A stretch of 60,000 nucleotides of DNA from NCBI GenBank assembly GCA_009694365.1, contig SHVE01000006.1, positions 1 to 60,000 on the forward strand. The letters run 5' to 3'. Positions 16,209-24,890 of the stretch are shown here, piece by piece. A program made the translations under genes and the position numbers. The first letter of the stretch is position 1, and every line of letters begins with the position of its first letter. This DNA is from Thermoleophilia bacterium (GTDB lineage Bacteria > Actinomycetota > Thermoleophilia > Miltoncostaeales > Miltoncostaeaceae). Below the pieces are notes generated by a model. It saw only the letters and a list, made by a program, of their open reading frames with translations. It had not been told where the DNA came from and made no database searches.

Positions 16209-17191
16209 GGGGCCACGTCCTCGGTGTCTTGGTCGACTGCGGGATGACCGGTGATGGCGAGGAAGACCTCGTCAAGCGTTGGGCGATGGAGACCCATTCC
16301 GTCGGTGGGAATACCGGCCTCCGCGATGGCGTGGGCCACACGGGCGAGCACATGAGCGCCGTCCTCCACCGCCACGCTGATTCGCCGCCGGTCGGCATCC
16401 ACGTGGGGCTCGTCGGCGGCCTCACGGGCGACGATGAGCCGTGCGCGCTCCACGTCAGCGGGGTTCACCACCGCGAGTTCGAGACTCTCATCACCCACCC
16501 GCGCCTTGAGCTCGGCGGGCGTACCGGCGGCGATCACACGGCCGTGGTCGATCACGGCCAGACGCCGCGCCAACCGGTCGGCCTCCTCGAGGTACTGGGT
16601 GGTCAGAAGAACCGTGGTGCCGTCATCCACAAGGTCCTGGATGACGGCCCACATGGTAAGTCGGCTTCGGGGATCGAGCCCGGTCGTTGGTTCATCCAGG
16701 AACAGGATCGGCGGACGCGCCATGAGGCTCGCCGCGAGGTCCAGCCGTCGGCGCATGCCCCCCGAATAGCCCTTGGACGGTCGATCGGCCGCCTCCACGA
16801 GGTCGAACTGCTCGAGCAGTTCCGCCGCTCGCGACCGTGCGTCCCTGCTCGAGAGTCGGGACAGGCGACCGAACATCCGTAAGTTCTCCCGCCCCGTTAG
16901 GTAGTCGTCCACCGCTGCGGACTGACCGGTGAGGCCAATCCGCTCCCGCACCTGATTGGCGTGGGTCAGCACGTTGATGCCATCCACCCATGCGTTGCCC
17001 GAGTCAGGCCGGATGAGGGTGGCGAGGATACGCACGGTCGTGCTCTTGCCCGACCCGTTCGGCCCGAGGAGGCCGAAGACGGTGCCCCGGGGAACGTCGA
17101 GGTCCACACCCTGCAGTGCGAGGGTCTTCCCGAAGCATTTCCGGACGCCCTCCACGTAGACGGCCGAGGACGCGTGCGAGAAGTCGGGCAC
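16205..17191 (-). CDS. ABC exporter ATPase (DrrA type)
   Basis: 328 aa. Walker A GLLGPNGSGKSTTVRIL, Q-loop IGLTGQSAAVDDYLTGRENL, ABC signature GYSGGMRRRLDLAASLM, Walker B PPILFLDEPTTGLDP and H-loop TVLLTTQYLEEADRL are all intact. The TGQ..AVD..LT.REN segment and the roughly 90-residue C-terminal extension (after AELKARVGDESLELAV) are features of the daunorubicin-resistance DrrA subfamily. It energises the permease encoded directly downstream. The start at 17191 gives a short leader before YVEGVRKCFGKT. It diverges from the small gene at 17290. Confidence 0.93.
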   Translation of the reverse strand: MPDFSHASSAVYVEGVRKCFGKTLALQGVDLDVPRGTVFGLLGPNGSGKSTTVRILATLIRPDSGNAWVDGINVLTHANQVRERIGLTGQSAAVDDYLTGRENLRMFGRLSRLSSRDARSRAAELLEQFDLVEAADRPSKGYSGGMRRRLDLAASLMARPPILFLDEPTTGLDPRSRLTMWAVIQDLVDDGTTVLLTTQYLEEADRLARRLAVIDHGRVIAAGTPAELKARVGDESLELAVVNPADVERARLIVAREAADEPHVDADRRRISVAVEDGAHVLARVAHAIAEAGIPTDGMGLHRPTLDEVFLAITGHPAVDQDTEDVAP

Positions 17192-17289
17192 CCACCCACG
17201 GTATCAGCCGTTTCCCGACCGCCATTCGACTGCGGCGCACTGACCGCACTCGGGCCTGATTCCCGACGGTCCGGCCTAGATTCCGCGGA

Positions 17290-17646
17290 ATGCTGGACTC
17301 GCAGCCAATGCTCGATCTCGATCCGACCCTTTTGGAGGATGCCCGCGCGACGGTCGCCTTGGCACTCTGGTGCGCTGCCGGACGGCTCGCTCGCACCTCG
17401 GCAATCGAGGACGCGCTTGGACTCGCCTGCCTCGGAGATGCCGCCGATGGCCTCGGGGCACCGGGGGAACCTGGAACCCGCTGGCCCACCGCAGACCTCG
17501 AGGGCGCGATCCGGGAAGCAGGTCGCCGGGTCATCGCGGAAGCCGCTCAGCACACGGGTGACCCGTCCGAGCGGGCGCAGTGGTGGGACGACCAGTCGGC
17601 CCGTGCCGAACGGCTCGTTGCCGCACTTGTACACCGGACGGACTAG
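17290..17646 (+). CDS. Hypothetical protein
   Basis: 118 aa, no family recognised. Predicted mostly helical, soluble and acidic, with two amphipathic helices (ATVALALWCAAGRLARTSAIEDALGL region and a later Ala/Glu-rich segment around RAQWWDDQSARAERLVAALV). No signal peptide or membrane segment. No clear ribosome binding site precedes ATG at 17290; ATG at 17308 is an alternative start. It diverges from the ABC exporter operon. Codon usage is like that of its neighbours, which supports a real gene. Confidence 0.5.
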   Translation: MLDSQPMLDLDPTLLEDARATVALALWCAAGRLARTSAIEDALGLACLGDAADGLGAPGEPGTRWPTADLEGAIREAGRRVIAEAAQHTGDPSERAQWWDDQSARAERLVAALVHRTD

Positions 17647-18193
17647 GCAGGGACGGCAGCACCCGGCCCTTGCCATCCGTGCGGGCCACGGGGACATACG
17701 CGGGGCCGCCACGATCGAGGCCGGCCACCCGCACACGTAGGTGATTGAGCTGCCCTCACCGCGCCATGGCCGGCCAGGGAAATTTCCGAACCTGACCTGC
17801 CCGTTGGGATCTCGATCCCGATCACATTGTGCGGAACCGGCGAACGATCTCTACGAGCTGTATCTCGACGGCCAACCGTGGGGGGGTACGTGGTCGGGGT
17901 GAGGTGGAGCAGCCCGACCACCTGGGGGGAGCGACCCCACCCTCCGTGCCACTGGACCGTCACGAGGTGGCCAGACCCCTCTTCACACCGATTGCGGCGG
18001 TGTGAGTAACCGGCACCTCGTGGACGGACACATTCGCTCTGACGACCGTGCGTTTCGAGTGGACGGAGACATCCGGAAGGGAATCCCCCCGTGGCTTCGA
18101 ACCTAAGGGCGCGCGGGCCGGGTGCTACCGCGGACGTACCGGCCCTACGCGGCCCGGACGGCCGAGAATGACCGAACTTCAGACGCTGGGGGG
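17647..18193. other. 547-bp stretch without a gene
   Basis: No coding frame here is convincing. It contains the nested inverted repeat listed separately (17961-18022) and a near-direct repeat (GTGGACGGACACAT at about 18020, GTGGACGGAGACAT at about 18058). Both flanking genes end at or near it (17646 on plus, 18194 on minus), so it is a convergent intergenic region. Confidence 0.55.
17961..18022. repeat. Nested inverted repeats
   Basis: Outer arms CACGAGGTG (17961-17969) and CACCTCGTG (18014-18022) are exact complements. Inside them CACACCG (17984-17990) pairs with CGGTGTG (17998-18004) around a 7-nt loop. The element could fold as a two-level stem on either strand. Confidence 0.7.
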
Positions 18194-19138
18194 TTACGGG
18201 GCCAGTGCGTCGGGCCCGAGGTGATCACGGCCATGGGGGGCGATCAGGTTCGGACCGTTCGAGGTGGGGATGATGCCGCCGGGATTGAGCAGTCGGTGGG
18301 TCAGGTAGTAGTGCCGCTTGATGTCGTCGAGCGAGATGGTGTTCATAACCCCGGGGATCTGCGCCACGTCCCGGAGGAACCCGAGTAGGGGAGGGGAGTC
18401 GGCAATCAGCCGCCGATTGCACCGGAAGTGGGTGTGGTACACCGGGTCAAACCGCACGAGGGTGGTGAACAGCCGGATATCGGCCTCAGTGAACCGGTTT
18501 CCCACGAGCCACCGCGTGTGCTCCAGCACCGACTCGACATGCGACAGACCCTCCTCCAGATCAGCCGCGGCCGAGTCGTACGCAGTCTGGGACCCGGCGA
18601 AACCCGCGCGATAGACGCAATCGTTGATGTGGTGGTACAGGAGCTCGTTCATCCGGTCGATTTCATCGACGAGTTCGACCGGGCGCAGGATGGGACGGCC
18701 GGCCGCGTGAGATGCGAATCCGGATTCAAGAATCCGCAGGATGTCCTCAGACTCGTTGTTCACGATCCGCCCCGTCCGGCGATCCCAGAGCACTGGCACG
18801 CTCACGCGACCGGTCCAGTCCGGATCGGTGGCGGCGTACGCCTCGCGGAGGTAGTGGAACCCGTTGACCGGGTCCGGGTCCCGCGTGAACGCCCACCCTT
18901 GATCATCGCGGATGGGATCCACCACCGTCATTCCGACCACACCGGTGAGTCCTTTGATCTCACGGGCGATGATGACCCGATGGGCCCACGGACAGGCGAG
19001 GGAGACGTACAGGTGGTACCGACCGATCGCCAGGTCGGTGCCGTGATCCTGTGTGATGGTGCCCCGGTACGCGGACGGCTGCCGGACGAACCGCCCGGAA
19101 CCGTCAGTCTCATCGGGGAACTGCGCCGGACGACTCAT
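18194..19138 (-). CDS. Glutathionyl-hydroquinone reductase-like GST (YqjG/Xi class)
   Basis: 314 aa of the Xi-class glutathione transferase family (ECM4/YqjG/PcpF). The N-terminal block RFVRQPSAYRG and YVSLACPWAHRVIIAREIKGL contain the catalytic Cys in the CPWAHR motif. SVPVLWDRRTGRIVNNESEDILRIL is the glutathione-binding SNEE-type region. The C-terminal helical domain has GFAGSQTAYDSA and RWLVGNRFTEADIRLFTTLVRFDPVYHTHFRCN, nearly invariant in the family. These enzymes reductively remove glutathione from glutathionyl-hydroquinones. In an actinomycetote the thiol may be mycothiol rather than glutathione. It probably shares a transcript with the gene 30 bp upstream. Confidence 0.92.
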   Translation of the reverse strand: MSRPAQFPDETDGSGRFVRQPSAYRGTITQDHGTDLAIGRYHLYVSLACPWAHRVIIAREIKGLTGVVGMTVVDPIRDDQGWAFTRDPDPVNGFHYLREAYAATDPDWTGRVSVPVLWDRRTGRIVNNESEDILRILESGFASHAAGRPILRPVELVDEIDRMNELLYHHINDCVYRAGFAGSQTAYDSAAADLEEGLSHVESVLEHTRWLVGNRFTEADIRLFTTLVRFDPVYHTHFRCNRRLIADSPPLLGFLRDVAQIPGVMNTISLDDIKRHYYLTHRLLNPGGIIPTSNGPNLIAPHGRDHLGPDALAP

Positions 19139-19168
19139 GGCGAAGGCACCGTGGGGAGGCGGTCGTCC

Positions 19169-19597
19169 TCAGGCGGTGAGGACGCCGGAACTGCGGTCCT
19201 GCTGGGCCGTCTCAAGGAACCGGTGGGACGGGCAGAAGTCCGACGCCGTGACCGGAACCCGCTGGCAGGCCTTGCCCTTGCGGTTGGTGGCACGGCACCG
19301 CAGGAGATCAGCACTGCCGCGCTCGGCGATCTCTTTGTCGAGGTACTCGAGGGCCGCGACCATGTGCGCGTCGATGATGTCGTAGACCAGAAGCTGACGC
19401 GAAACGGGGAACAGCGAACGAACGTCACCGAACAGGCTGGCCGCAGGCCGCGCGAACCGGCGATGGTCGCGGGCGAGACGCTCGACGGTACGTTCGCACG
19501 CCGCGAGAAGGAGTCGCTGACCCACTTCGGGACGCACCTGATTCTGCAAACGGTGGGGGGTGAGATCCCTATAAATGGCGCGTGAAAAACGGTACAT
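19169..19597 (-). CDS. Conserved hypothetical protein with Cys/His C-terminus
   Basis: 142 aa, function unknown. The start MYRFSRAIYRDL is distinctive and I believe it recurs in actinobacterial genomes of this kind; that is memory, not a search. Residues about 25-60 form Arg-rich helices (LLLAACERTVERLARDHRRFAR). A second part, LFPVSRQLLVYDIIDAHMVAALEYLDKEI, looks helical. The C-terminus has C-RATNRKGKA-C and FCPSHRF, a possible three-Cys/one-His metal site. It lies 30 bp upstream of the YqjG-like gene on the same strand, so a redox link is possible but unproven. Confidence 0.65.
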   Translation of the reverse strand: MYRFSRAIYRDLTPHRLQNQVRPEVGQRLLLAACERTVERLARDHRRFARPAASLFGDVRSLFPVSRQLLVYDIIDAHMVAALEYLDKEIAERGSADLLRCRATNRKGKACQRVPVTASDFCPSHRFLETAQQDRSSGVLTA

Positions 19598-19969
19598 GAG
19601 GCGTTCCCCGGAACCTAGTCTATGAATATCGACCCATTATTCAAGCACCGTGTCCAACTGCTGTCAAGGTTTCCTGACACCAAATAACCCCGCAGAGAGC
19701 GCACATCTGCCGCCCGGGCACCGCCGACACCCGGCCCGTTGGCGCTACTCCGCCGCGGCACCGGGGGGATCGGAGGATGTCGGTGTTGCGGGCGGTAGGG
19801 GCTCAGACCCGCAGAGGCGGCAGTAGCGTCGACCCGTGACCCCGTCAACACGGACCTGGGGGCAGGTGTCGGGGTTATCCCACAGGCATGACAGGGCGCT
19901 CATCACCATCGTGCGATTGTGTCAGAGCCGATGACCGGCGTGCCGCTCCCGGGGTGACAGACTGGACGT
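19598..19969. other. 372-bp intergenic region
   Basis: Divergent region between the hypothetical gene at 19169-19597 and the S4 protein gene, so it should hold two promoters. The first 90 bases are less GC-rich (TATGAATATCGACCCATTAT at 19620). A small imperfect stem, TGTCAAGG..TCCTGACA, lies at about 19666-19683. I see no RNA gene. Confidence 0.5.
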
Positions 19970-20371
19970 ATGGCTCCGCGCGGTGACGGGATACGTCTTG
20001 ACAAGTGGCTCTGGGCCGCACGGTTCTTTAAGACCCGGTCGTTGGCAACGGAGGCTGTCAACGGCGGGCGCGTTCACGTGAACGACGCCCGCGTCAAGGC
20101 GTCCCGCGACATCCGGTTGGATGACACCGTGCAGATCACCCGTCCCGGGAGTCCCCCGGTCACGGTCATTGTGTGCGGGATCTCCGCAACGCGGGGTCCG
20201 GCGACGGTCGCCGAGGGTCTCTACCGGGAGACCGAGGAGAGCCACGAAGCCGGTGAACGCGCCCGGGAGATACGGCGGATGACCTCCGCACCCCCGGGAG
20301 CACATCTCGCGGGCCGCCCCACCAAGCGCGACCGGCGTCGGTTTGACGACTCCCGAGGTCGCGGAGGGTGA
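19970..20371 (+). CDS. S4-domain RNA-binding protein (Hsp15-like)
   Basis: 133 aa. The first 60 residues are an S4 domain: RLDKWLWAARFFKTRSLATEA is the family-defining helix of Hsp15/HslR, followed by NGGRVHVNDARVKASRDIRLDD. HslR binds 50S subunits carrying stranded peptidyl-tRNA and recycles them. Actinobacterial homologues are often simply called S4 proteins, so the exact role is inferred. The C-terminal tail is basic and low-complexity (GRPTKRDRRRFDDSRGRGG), suited to RNA binding. The gene stands alone, and the 248 bp after it show no clear gene. Confidence 0.88.
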   Translation: MAPRGDGIRLDKWLWAARFFKTRSLATEAVNGGRVHVNDARVKASRDIRLDDTVQITRPGSPPVTVIVCGISATRGPATVAEGLYRETEESHEAGERAREIRRMTSAPPGAHLAGRPTKRDRRRFDDSRGRGG

Positions 20372-20619
20372 CCGTGATCGAGCGGGGAGCCGGCGCACCG
20401 ATGTGGTGGGGGTCCCCCCCAGCGACCCCTCGAATGCACCCGTCGCAGTGGGGCCAAGCGAATCCGTCGATCTCAGGTAGCGCCTGACCACCCACTCGCT
20501 ACGCGAGACACCACTTCTAGCGAGGTGACATCCGCGGGCCCCACTCCCGACGGAAATGACTGTTATGCACGTTTCACATCTCGGTTGGCGGGCGTCGGGT
20601 GATCGCCACCACCCCACAG

Positions 20620-21579
20620 CTACATCTGTGTGGGTTGCGGTGCTGTCGCGTAGGCGGGCAGCGAAGCACGGACGGCGTCCCGGTCGACGATGAAGCCACC
20701 CGCTTCCTCGAGCGCCCCGATCCGCTTGCTCATTGCCGGATGCGTCTGGAACAGACCGCCGAGGGAACCGAAGAGGCCTTTCCCCTTCACCAGGGGCGAT
20801 TCCACGTACAAATGGGCCGTCGCACGCGCAACGTGTCGGATCTGACGGGTGTCCACGTCGAGCACGACCAACGCACGGGCCATCCCCTCGGGGTCCCCCG
20901 TGATCTCCGCCGCGGTCGCGTCCGCGAGAAACTCCCGGCGCCGCGACAATGCCATCTGCATCATCACCGCACCGATCGGGGCCAGCACCAGCGCGATCAC
21001 CACGCCGATGAGGGCAAAGGGGTTCTGGTTGTCACGTCCCCCCCCGAAGAACAACACACGCAGGAGCATGTCCGAAAGGAGCAGCAGCAGTCCGGCGAGC
21101 ACCGCCGCGAGCGCCATCACCCGGATGTCGCGATTGCGCACGTGGGCGATCTCGTGGGCCATCACCGCACGAAGTTCGCGCGGGCCCATGATGTCAATCA
21201 GGCCCGTCGTGGCCGCCACGTATGCGTGCTTCGGGTCCCGGCCGGCGGCGAAGGCGTTCGGGGCGGGATCCTGAATGACGTAAACCTTCGGAGTCACCGG
21301 GAGCCCTGCGCCCACCGCGGCGGCCTCCACGGCCTGCCACAGCTCCGGGTGTTGGTCGCGCGTGATCGGATGGGCACCTGCCAGCGATGCGACCACCCGC
21401 CCGCCCGCGAACCACATGATGACTCCGTAAATCACCATACCGACGCCGATGGCAATTACCAGCGACAATTCGAGCGCGAGGGCGCAGGCACCCACCACGA
21501 CAGCGATGAGGACGGCGAACAGCAGGAACAGGACGAGCGTGCGCCAGCGATTCGACCGAATCTGTTGCTGAAGCGTCAC
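20620..21579 (-). CDS. htpX: HtpX-like M48 membrane metalloprotease
   Basis: 319 aa. Two N-terminal membrane segments (about 13-33 and 39-57) precede the catalytic domain. The zinc motif H142-E-I-A-H146 lies in VMAHEIAHVRNRD; two more hydrophobic stretches follow (about 152-172 and 187-205). SRRREFLADATAAEITG supplies the third ligand Glu. NPFALIG, VKGKGLFGSLGGLFQTHPAMSKRI completes the family pattern. HtpX degrades misfolded membrane proteins. It starts with GTG at 21579, directly abutting the TAG of lemA, so the two are translated together. LemA-HtpX pairing is common in bacteria. Confidence 0.93.
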   Translation of the reverse strand: MTLQQQIRSNRWRTLVLFLLFAVLIAVVVGACALALELSLVIAIGVGMVIYGVIMWFAGGRVVASLAGAHPITRDQHPELWQAVEAAAVGAGLPVTPKVYVIQDPAPNAFAAGRDPKHAYVAATTGLIDIMGPRELRAVMAHEIAHVRNRDIRVMALAAVLAGLLLLLSDMLLRVLFFGGGRDNQNPFALIGVVIALVLAPIGAVMMQMALSRRREFLADATAAEITGDPEGMARALVVLDVDTRQIRHVARATAHLYVESPLVKGKGLFGSLGGLFQTHPAMSKRIGALEEAGGFIVDRDAVRASLPAYATAPQPTQM

Positions 21580-22158
21580 CTAGGCGGTGAAGGACACCTG
21601 GGGCGCCGCGCGGACGACGTCGTCGTCCTCTTCGAAGAACTCCGCCAGAGCGAAGTCGCCGAAATTCGCGACGACGTTCGTTGGCACGGTCTCCTGCGTG
21701 GCGTTGTACTTCCCCACCGTGGCGTTGTAGTAGCGACGCGCCGCGGCCAGCATCTCCTCGACCGTTGCCAACTCTGTCTGCAGTTGGAGGTAGTTCTGGG
21801 ATGCCTTGAGGTCCGGGTAGTTTTCGGCCACCGCGAACAGACCGCCGAGAGCACGGGCCAGTGCGTTGTTCGCCTGCCCCGAGTCCGCCGGTCCGTGAGC
21901 CGAGATAGCGTCGGTACGGGCCTTGGTGACGGCCTCCAACACACCGCGCTCATGCGCGGCGTAGCCCTTGACGGTCTCCACGAGGTTCGGAATCAGGTCG
22001 TAGCGACGACGCAACTGAACGTCGATGTTTGCCCATCCCTGCTGAGTCTCCACGCGAAGGCGGACCAAGCGGTTGTAGAGCCCCACGGCCCACACGACAA
22101 GCAGCACGATGACCGCGATGATGATCAGGATTGTCCACATGGGGATCCATTGTGTCAT
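21580..22158 (-). CDS. lemA: LemA family protein
   Basis: 192 aa. One N-terminal transmembrane helix (WTILIIIAVIVLLVVWAVGL), then the LemA domain: YNRLVRLRVETQQGWANIDVQ, LRRRYDLIPNLVETVKGYA, LFAVAENYPDLKASQNYLQLQ and RRYYNATVGKYN, all nearly invariant. LemA proteins present a helical bundle outside the membrane; their function is unclear. ATG at 22158 is taken as start; ATG at 22140, just before the helix, is possible. The stop abuts the start of htpX. Confidence 0.92.
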   Translation of the reverse strand: MTQWIPMWTILIIIAVIVLLVVWAVGLYNRLVRLRVETQQGWANIDVQLRRRYDLIPNLVETVKGYAAHERGVLEAVTKARTDAISAHGPADSGQANNALARALGGLFAVAENYPDLKASQNYLQLQTELATVEEMLAAARRYYNATVGKYNATQETVPTNVVANFGDFALAEFFEEDDDVVRAAPQVSFTA

Positions 22159-22185
22159 GCCCCACGGCGGGCGCCGCGCCAACGG

Positions 22186-22998
22186 TCAGGCCGGAACTAT
22201 GCGGGCACCATTCGGGTCGCCATCGGCACACAGTTCACGTAATGCGGCGGCGATCTCATTGACCCGCCGGCCGGCCACGTCGTAGGTGGCCACTCCCTGC
22301 ACCTCCCGTACGATACGCGTCTCCACGACGGTCGAGATGACGATGGCACCATCGGCGGAGGCGAGATCGGAGAGCGTTCGCGCCCCAATCACAAGCGGCG
22401 TCACCTCCGCGATGAGGCGCCGGGTGATCGAGTCGAGCACTCCCGACGCGAGCGGCGGGGCGACCAGGTCTTCCCCTTCGATCCAGACGAAGCTGGCCAC
22501 GGGACATTCCAGCACCTCGTTCGAATCGGCCTCCACGAACAGCGCGGTGTCGGCACCGGCCTCGGTGGCCCGCCGAGCCGCGTTCATGTTGGCGGCGTAG
22601 CTCAAGGTCTTCGCACCGATGAGAAGCGGGGTGACCCGGTGCTCAACCGGATGCACCACCCACCCTTCGGGCGCCTCTGGGAACAGGGCCTCCTCCCGCA
22701 GAATCCGATGACCACCGCGGGTCAGGATGACCCGCAGGCCGCAGTCACCCCTCGTCGTGATCGCCGCGATCGCCTCGATCTCCCGCCGGATGAGGGCACG
22801 GTCAAACGGCAACCGCACCTGATCGGCCGACTTCTCCATTCGGTCCAGATGGGCCTCGAGGGTGCGCGGTCGGTGGCCATAGAGCCTCAGTCCCTCAAAC
22901 ACGCCGTCTCCGCGCACCACACCGTCGTCGAGCGGGATCATCGCAGTCACGCCGTCCGGCACCACTGCGCCGTCGATCATCACACGGGTATCAGTCAT
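22186..22998 (-). CDS. PLP aminotransferase class IV
   Basis: 270 aa fold-type IV PLP enzyme (branched-chain aminotransferase, D-amino-acid aminotransferase and aminodeoxychorismate lyase group). Visible blocks: MIPLDDGVVRGDGVFEGLRLYG, HLDRMEKSADQVRLP, and the lysine region GAKTLSYAANMNAARRATEAGADTALF with PLP-binding Lys. ECPVASFVWIEG and SGVLDSITRRLI follow. GVVRGDGVFEG with a following helix recalls PabC and BCAT; I cannot choose between them. ATG at 22998 gives the standard start MTDTRVMIDG. No ribosome binding site is seen, so translation may be leaderless. It precedes lemA by 27 bp. Confidence 0.85.
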   Translation of the reverse strand: MTDTRVMIDGAVVPDGVTAMIPLDDGVVRGDGVFEGLRLYGHRPRTLEAHLDRMEKSADQVRLPFDRALIRREIEAIAAITTRGDCGLRVILTRGGHRILREEALFPEAPEGWVVHPVEHRVTPLLIGAKTLSYAANMNAARRATEAGADTALFVEADSNEVLECPVASFVWIEGEDLVAPPLASGVLDSITRRLIAEVTPLVIGARTLSDLASADGAIVISTVVETRIVREVQGVATYDVAGRRVNEIAAALRELCADGDPNGARIVPA

Positions 22999-23462
22999 AA
23001 GGTGATTCTGCCGGATCGCACCGAACCCCGTGGCTCCTGCGGTCCCGCCTCGCCGACGCTTTCCTGATTTCGTGCCCACGGCACAACCGCCGTCGTTCAT
23101 TCGCCACCGCGCACGCCCGACTGCCCGATCGTCTCCAATCCGGGTGGTTCCCTACCGTCCGGTGCGGGCACCCGGGGCTCATCGATCACCCCCTCCCCCA
23201 TCATGAGCCCGATCACAGCGTTCCGGTCTCCGCCAATCACTCCCACCGATCGGGGGTGCCACAGACATCGTGGTCTCTCGTGGAGTGGCAACCCGGGCCC
23301 GGTAATCCGGCCCCGTCACCCGTTTCTACCCGCCCGATCTCCCATGGGCTCGGGATTCCACCCGACGGCCGTGGATAGCACGGTTTCAGGTCCCACTCGT
23401 CCGAAGCGGGACTGACATAACCGGCCACCGGGGGACCCAGGTCGACCGTCGTGCCGATGCGT
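22999..23462. other. 464-bp stretch without a convincing gene
   Basis: Short overlapping frames only, none with a recognised family. GTGCCAC (about 23254) and GTGGCAAC (about 23285) could pair around a 23-nt loop. It probably contains the promoter of the aminotransferase-lemA-htpX unit. Confidence 0.45.
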
Positions 23463-23891
23463 CTAGAGCGAATCCCTCAGGGCGTCAGTATTTGCCGCCG
23501 GGAGGACGATTCCAAGCCGTGACCAGTCCCCGCGGTTTCCCCCCGAGCGAAAGTCGGCCAGCCCCGCCGCCCGCGCGTCATCATCGGGGTACATCATCAC
23601 CAAAGCCGTGGGACGGCGTTCCATGCCGGCCGTGCGCTCCGCGTCGAGGCCGATCGTGATCTCTATCTCGACGACGATCGGGGCAGTGATGGACGCGATG
23701 ACGACGGTCCCGTCTCCACGCCGTTCCACCCGGGCGGTGCCCTTTGTCCCGGCCTCATTGGCCCACAGGGCAGCGAGCGCGGGGTGGGCATCGGGTGCAA
23801 TGCGTCCGTGAACCAACGCGGGCGATTCCGGACGCCTCATGAGGATGATGTCCGGATTTTCGAGAGCCAAGGTGATGACATCGTCGCTCAT
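23463..23891 (-). CDS. Hypothetical protein
   Basis: 142 aa, family not recognised. The predicted fold is mixed alpha/beta: VITLALENPDIILMRRPESPA at the start, a GTARVERRGDGTVVIASITAP beta-rich middle, IVVEIEITIGL, then a Pro/Asp-rich TALVMMYPDDDARAAGLADF. No signal peptide or membrane helix. ATG at 23891 is preferred over a start six codons earlier because that one crowds the divergent gene. It faces the gene at 23932 across about 40 bp, so the two may share a regulatory region. Confidence 0.5.
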   Translation of the reverse strand: MSDDVITLALENPDIILMRRPESPALVHGRIAPDAHPALAALWANEAGTKGTARVERRGDGTVVIASITAPIVVEIEITIGLDAERTAGMERRPTALVMMYPDDDARAAGLADFRSGGNRGDWSRLGIVLPAANTDALRDSL

Positions 23892-23931
23892 GGTCCGGAC
23901 TGTAGACACCGCCCGGGGCTAACGTAGACGC

Positions 23932-24879
23932 GTGCCTTCCGACCCCGACGACATCCCGGGGCTCGAGCGCATCCTTGGCCATCCGGTCGACGTCGCGCTG
24001 CGACCACTCGCCGAGGGAGGCCCCGTGGTTGCCGTCTCGCGCACGGGTGACCCCGTTCGCATCCGCGCGGCATGGGTGGGATCGACGGGTGATGTGCTCG
24101 CGCGGGTGGGGTGCCCGCCGGGCATCCCGTCTGCCGTCCGCCCCATCATCGCGGCAATCGTCGACGTTTCCGCCGACGGAGTGTCCGATCACCTCCTCCT
24201 TGGCCGCGTCGCTCGGGGGATTGCCGGCGTCCGGGTGACCATCGCCGACCCCGACCCCATTGACCTCCCCGTACACGCGAGCGGAATTCTTGCGGCGCGC
24301 GTACCCCGGATCCCCCACCTCATCGCGCTCGATGCGCTCACGGCGAACGGTGAATCCGTTGGTCGCCTCATGCGTACTGGGCTCTCCGAGATGAGCATGG
24401 TGGCCGGGCGAATGGAGGGTCGCCTGGGATCGGGGCATGGCATGGCCGCAGGGTTCGGAGCCGGAGATACGGTGGCCGATCTTCCCACGGCGGAGATGGA
24501 GGCGGGATATGGCGCCCGTCTTCCCCAGTGGTTGCCGCATGGAGTCGATCTGACCAGCATTCGCGTTGAGCCGGAGGCGGCGTACCCGTTCGCCCCTCCC
24601 AGAATCGTCCTCGCGTGGACCACGGCGGATGACACCGCACGGGTGCTCCTGCGCCAGTGTCCTGGGCCGCTTGCCATTCCCGAAACCCCCGACGCGCGCG
24701 GTCGTGCGGTGATGATTGGTGACGCTCATGGTGTGATGCGCGCGAGGGACATGGCATTCCTCGTCTGGGAGGCCGACGAACGGGGTTTCGGTATCCAGGT
24801 GTGGGGAACCCGTGATCCCGAGGCCGATGCCCTGCGGATTGCCACGTCGATCCCGGTAACCGCACCCGGTATCCCGTAG
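23932..24879 (+). CDS. Hypothetical protein
   Basis: 315 aa, no confident family. It is soluble, without a signal peptide or a clear membrane helix. The N-terminal half (to about 150) contains VRIRAAWVGSTGDVLARVGCPPGIPSAVRPIIAAIVDVSADGVSD-like mixed sequence. The C-terminal half contains LPQWLPHGVDLTSIRVEPEA, PRIVLAWTT and DMAFLVWEADERGFGIQVWG, a pattern reminiscent of DUF4367-type beta domains but too weak to call. GTG at 23932 has no ribosome binding site, so translation may be leaderless. It diverges from the hypothetical gene on the minus strand and is followed after 11 bp by the frameshifted stress-protein gene. Confidence 0.55.
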   Translation: MPSDPDDIPGLERILGHPVDVALRPLAEGGPVVAVSRTGDPVRIRAAWVGSTGDVLARVGCPPGIPSAVRPIIAAIVDVSADGVSDHLLLGRVARGIAGVRVTIADPDPIDLPVHASGILAARVPRIPHLIALDALTANGESVGRLMRTGLSEMSMVAGRMEGRLGSGHGMAAGFGAGDTVADLPTAEMEAGYGARLPQWLPHGVDLTSIRVEPEAAYPFAPPRIVLAWTTADDTARVLLRQCPGPLAIPETPDARGRAVMIGDAHGVMRARDMAFLVWEADERGFGIQVWGTRDPEADALRIATSIPVTAPGIP

Positions 24880-24890
24880 CGGCACGGGAA

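Noticed and set aside
18428-19585. 385-codon plus-strand open frame over the YqjG-like and hypothetical genes
   Set aside because: Antisense shadow of the CPWAHR-type GST and its neighbour; no motif or ribosome binding site.
20599-22242. 547-codon plus-strand open frame over htpX and lemA
   Set aside because: It is antisense to two clear genes (HEIAH metalloprotease and LemA), is rich in His/Arg/Gly with no family motif, and reflects GC-rich third positions of the opposite strand.
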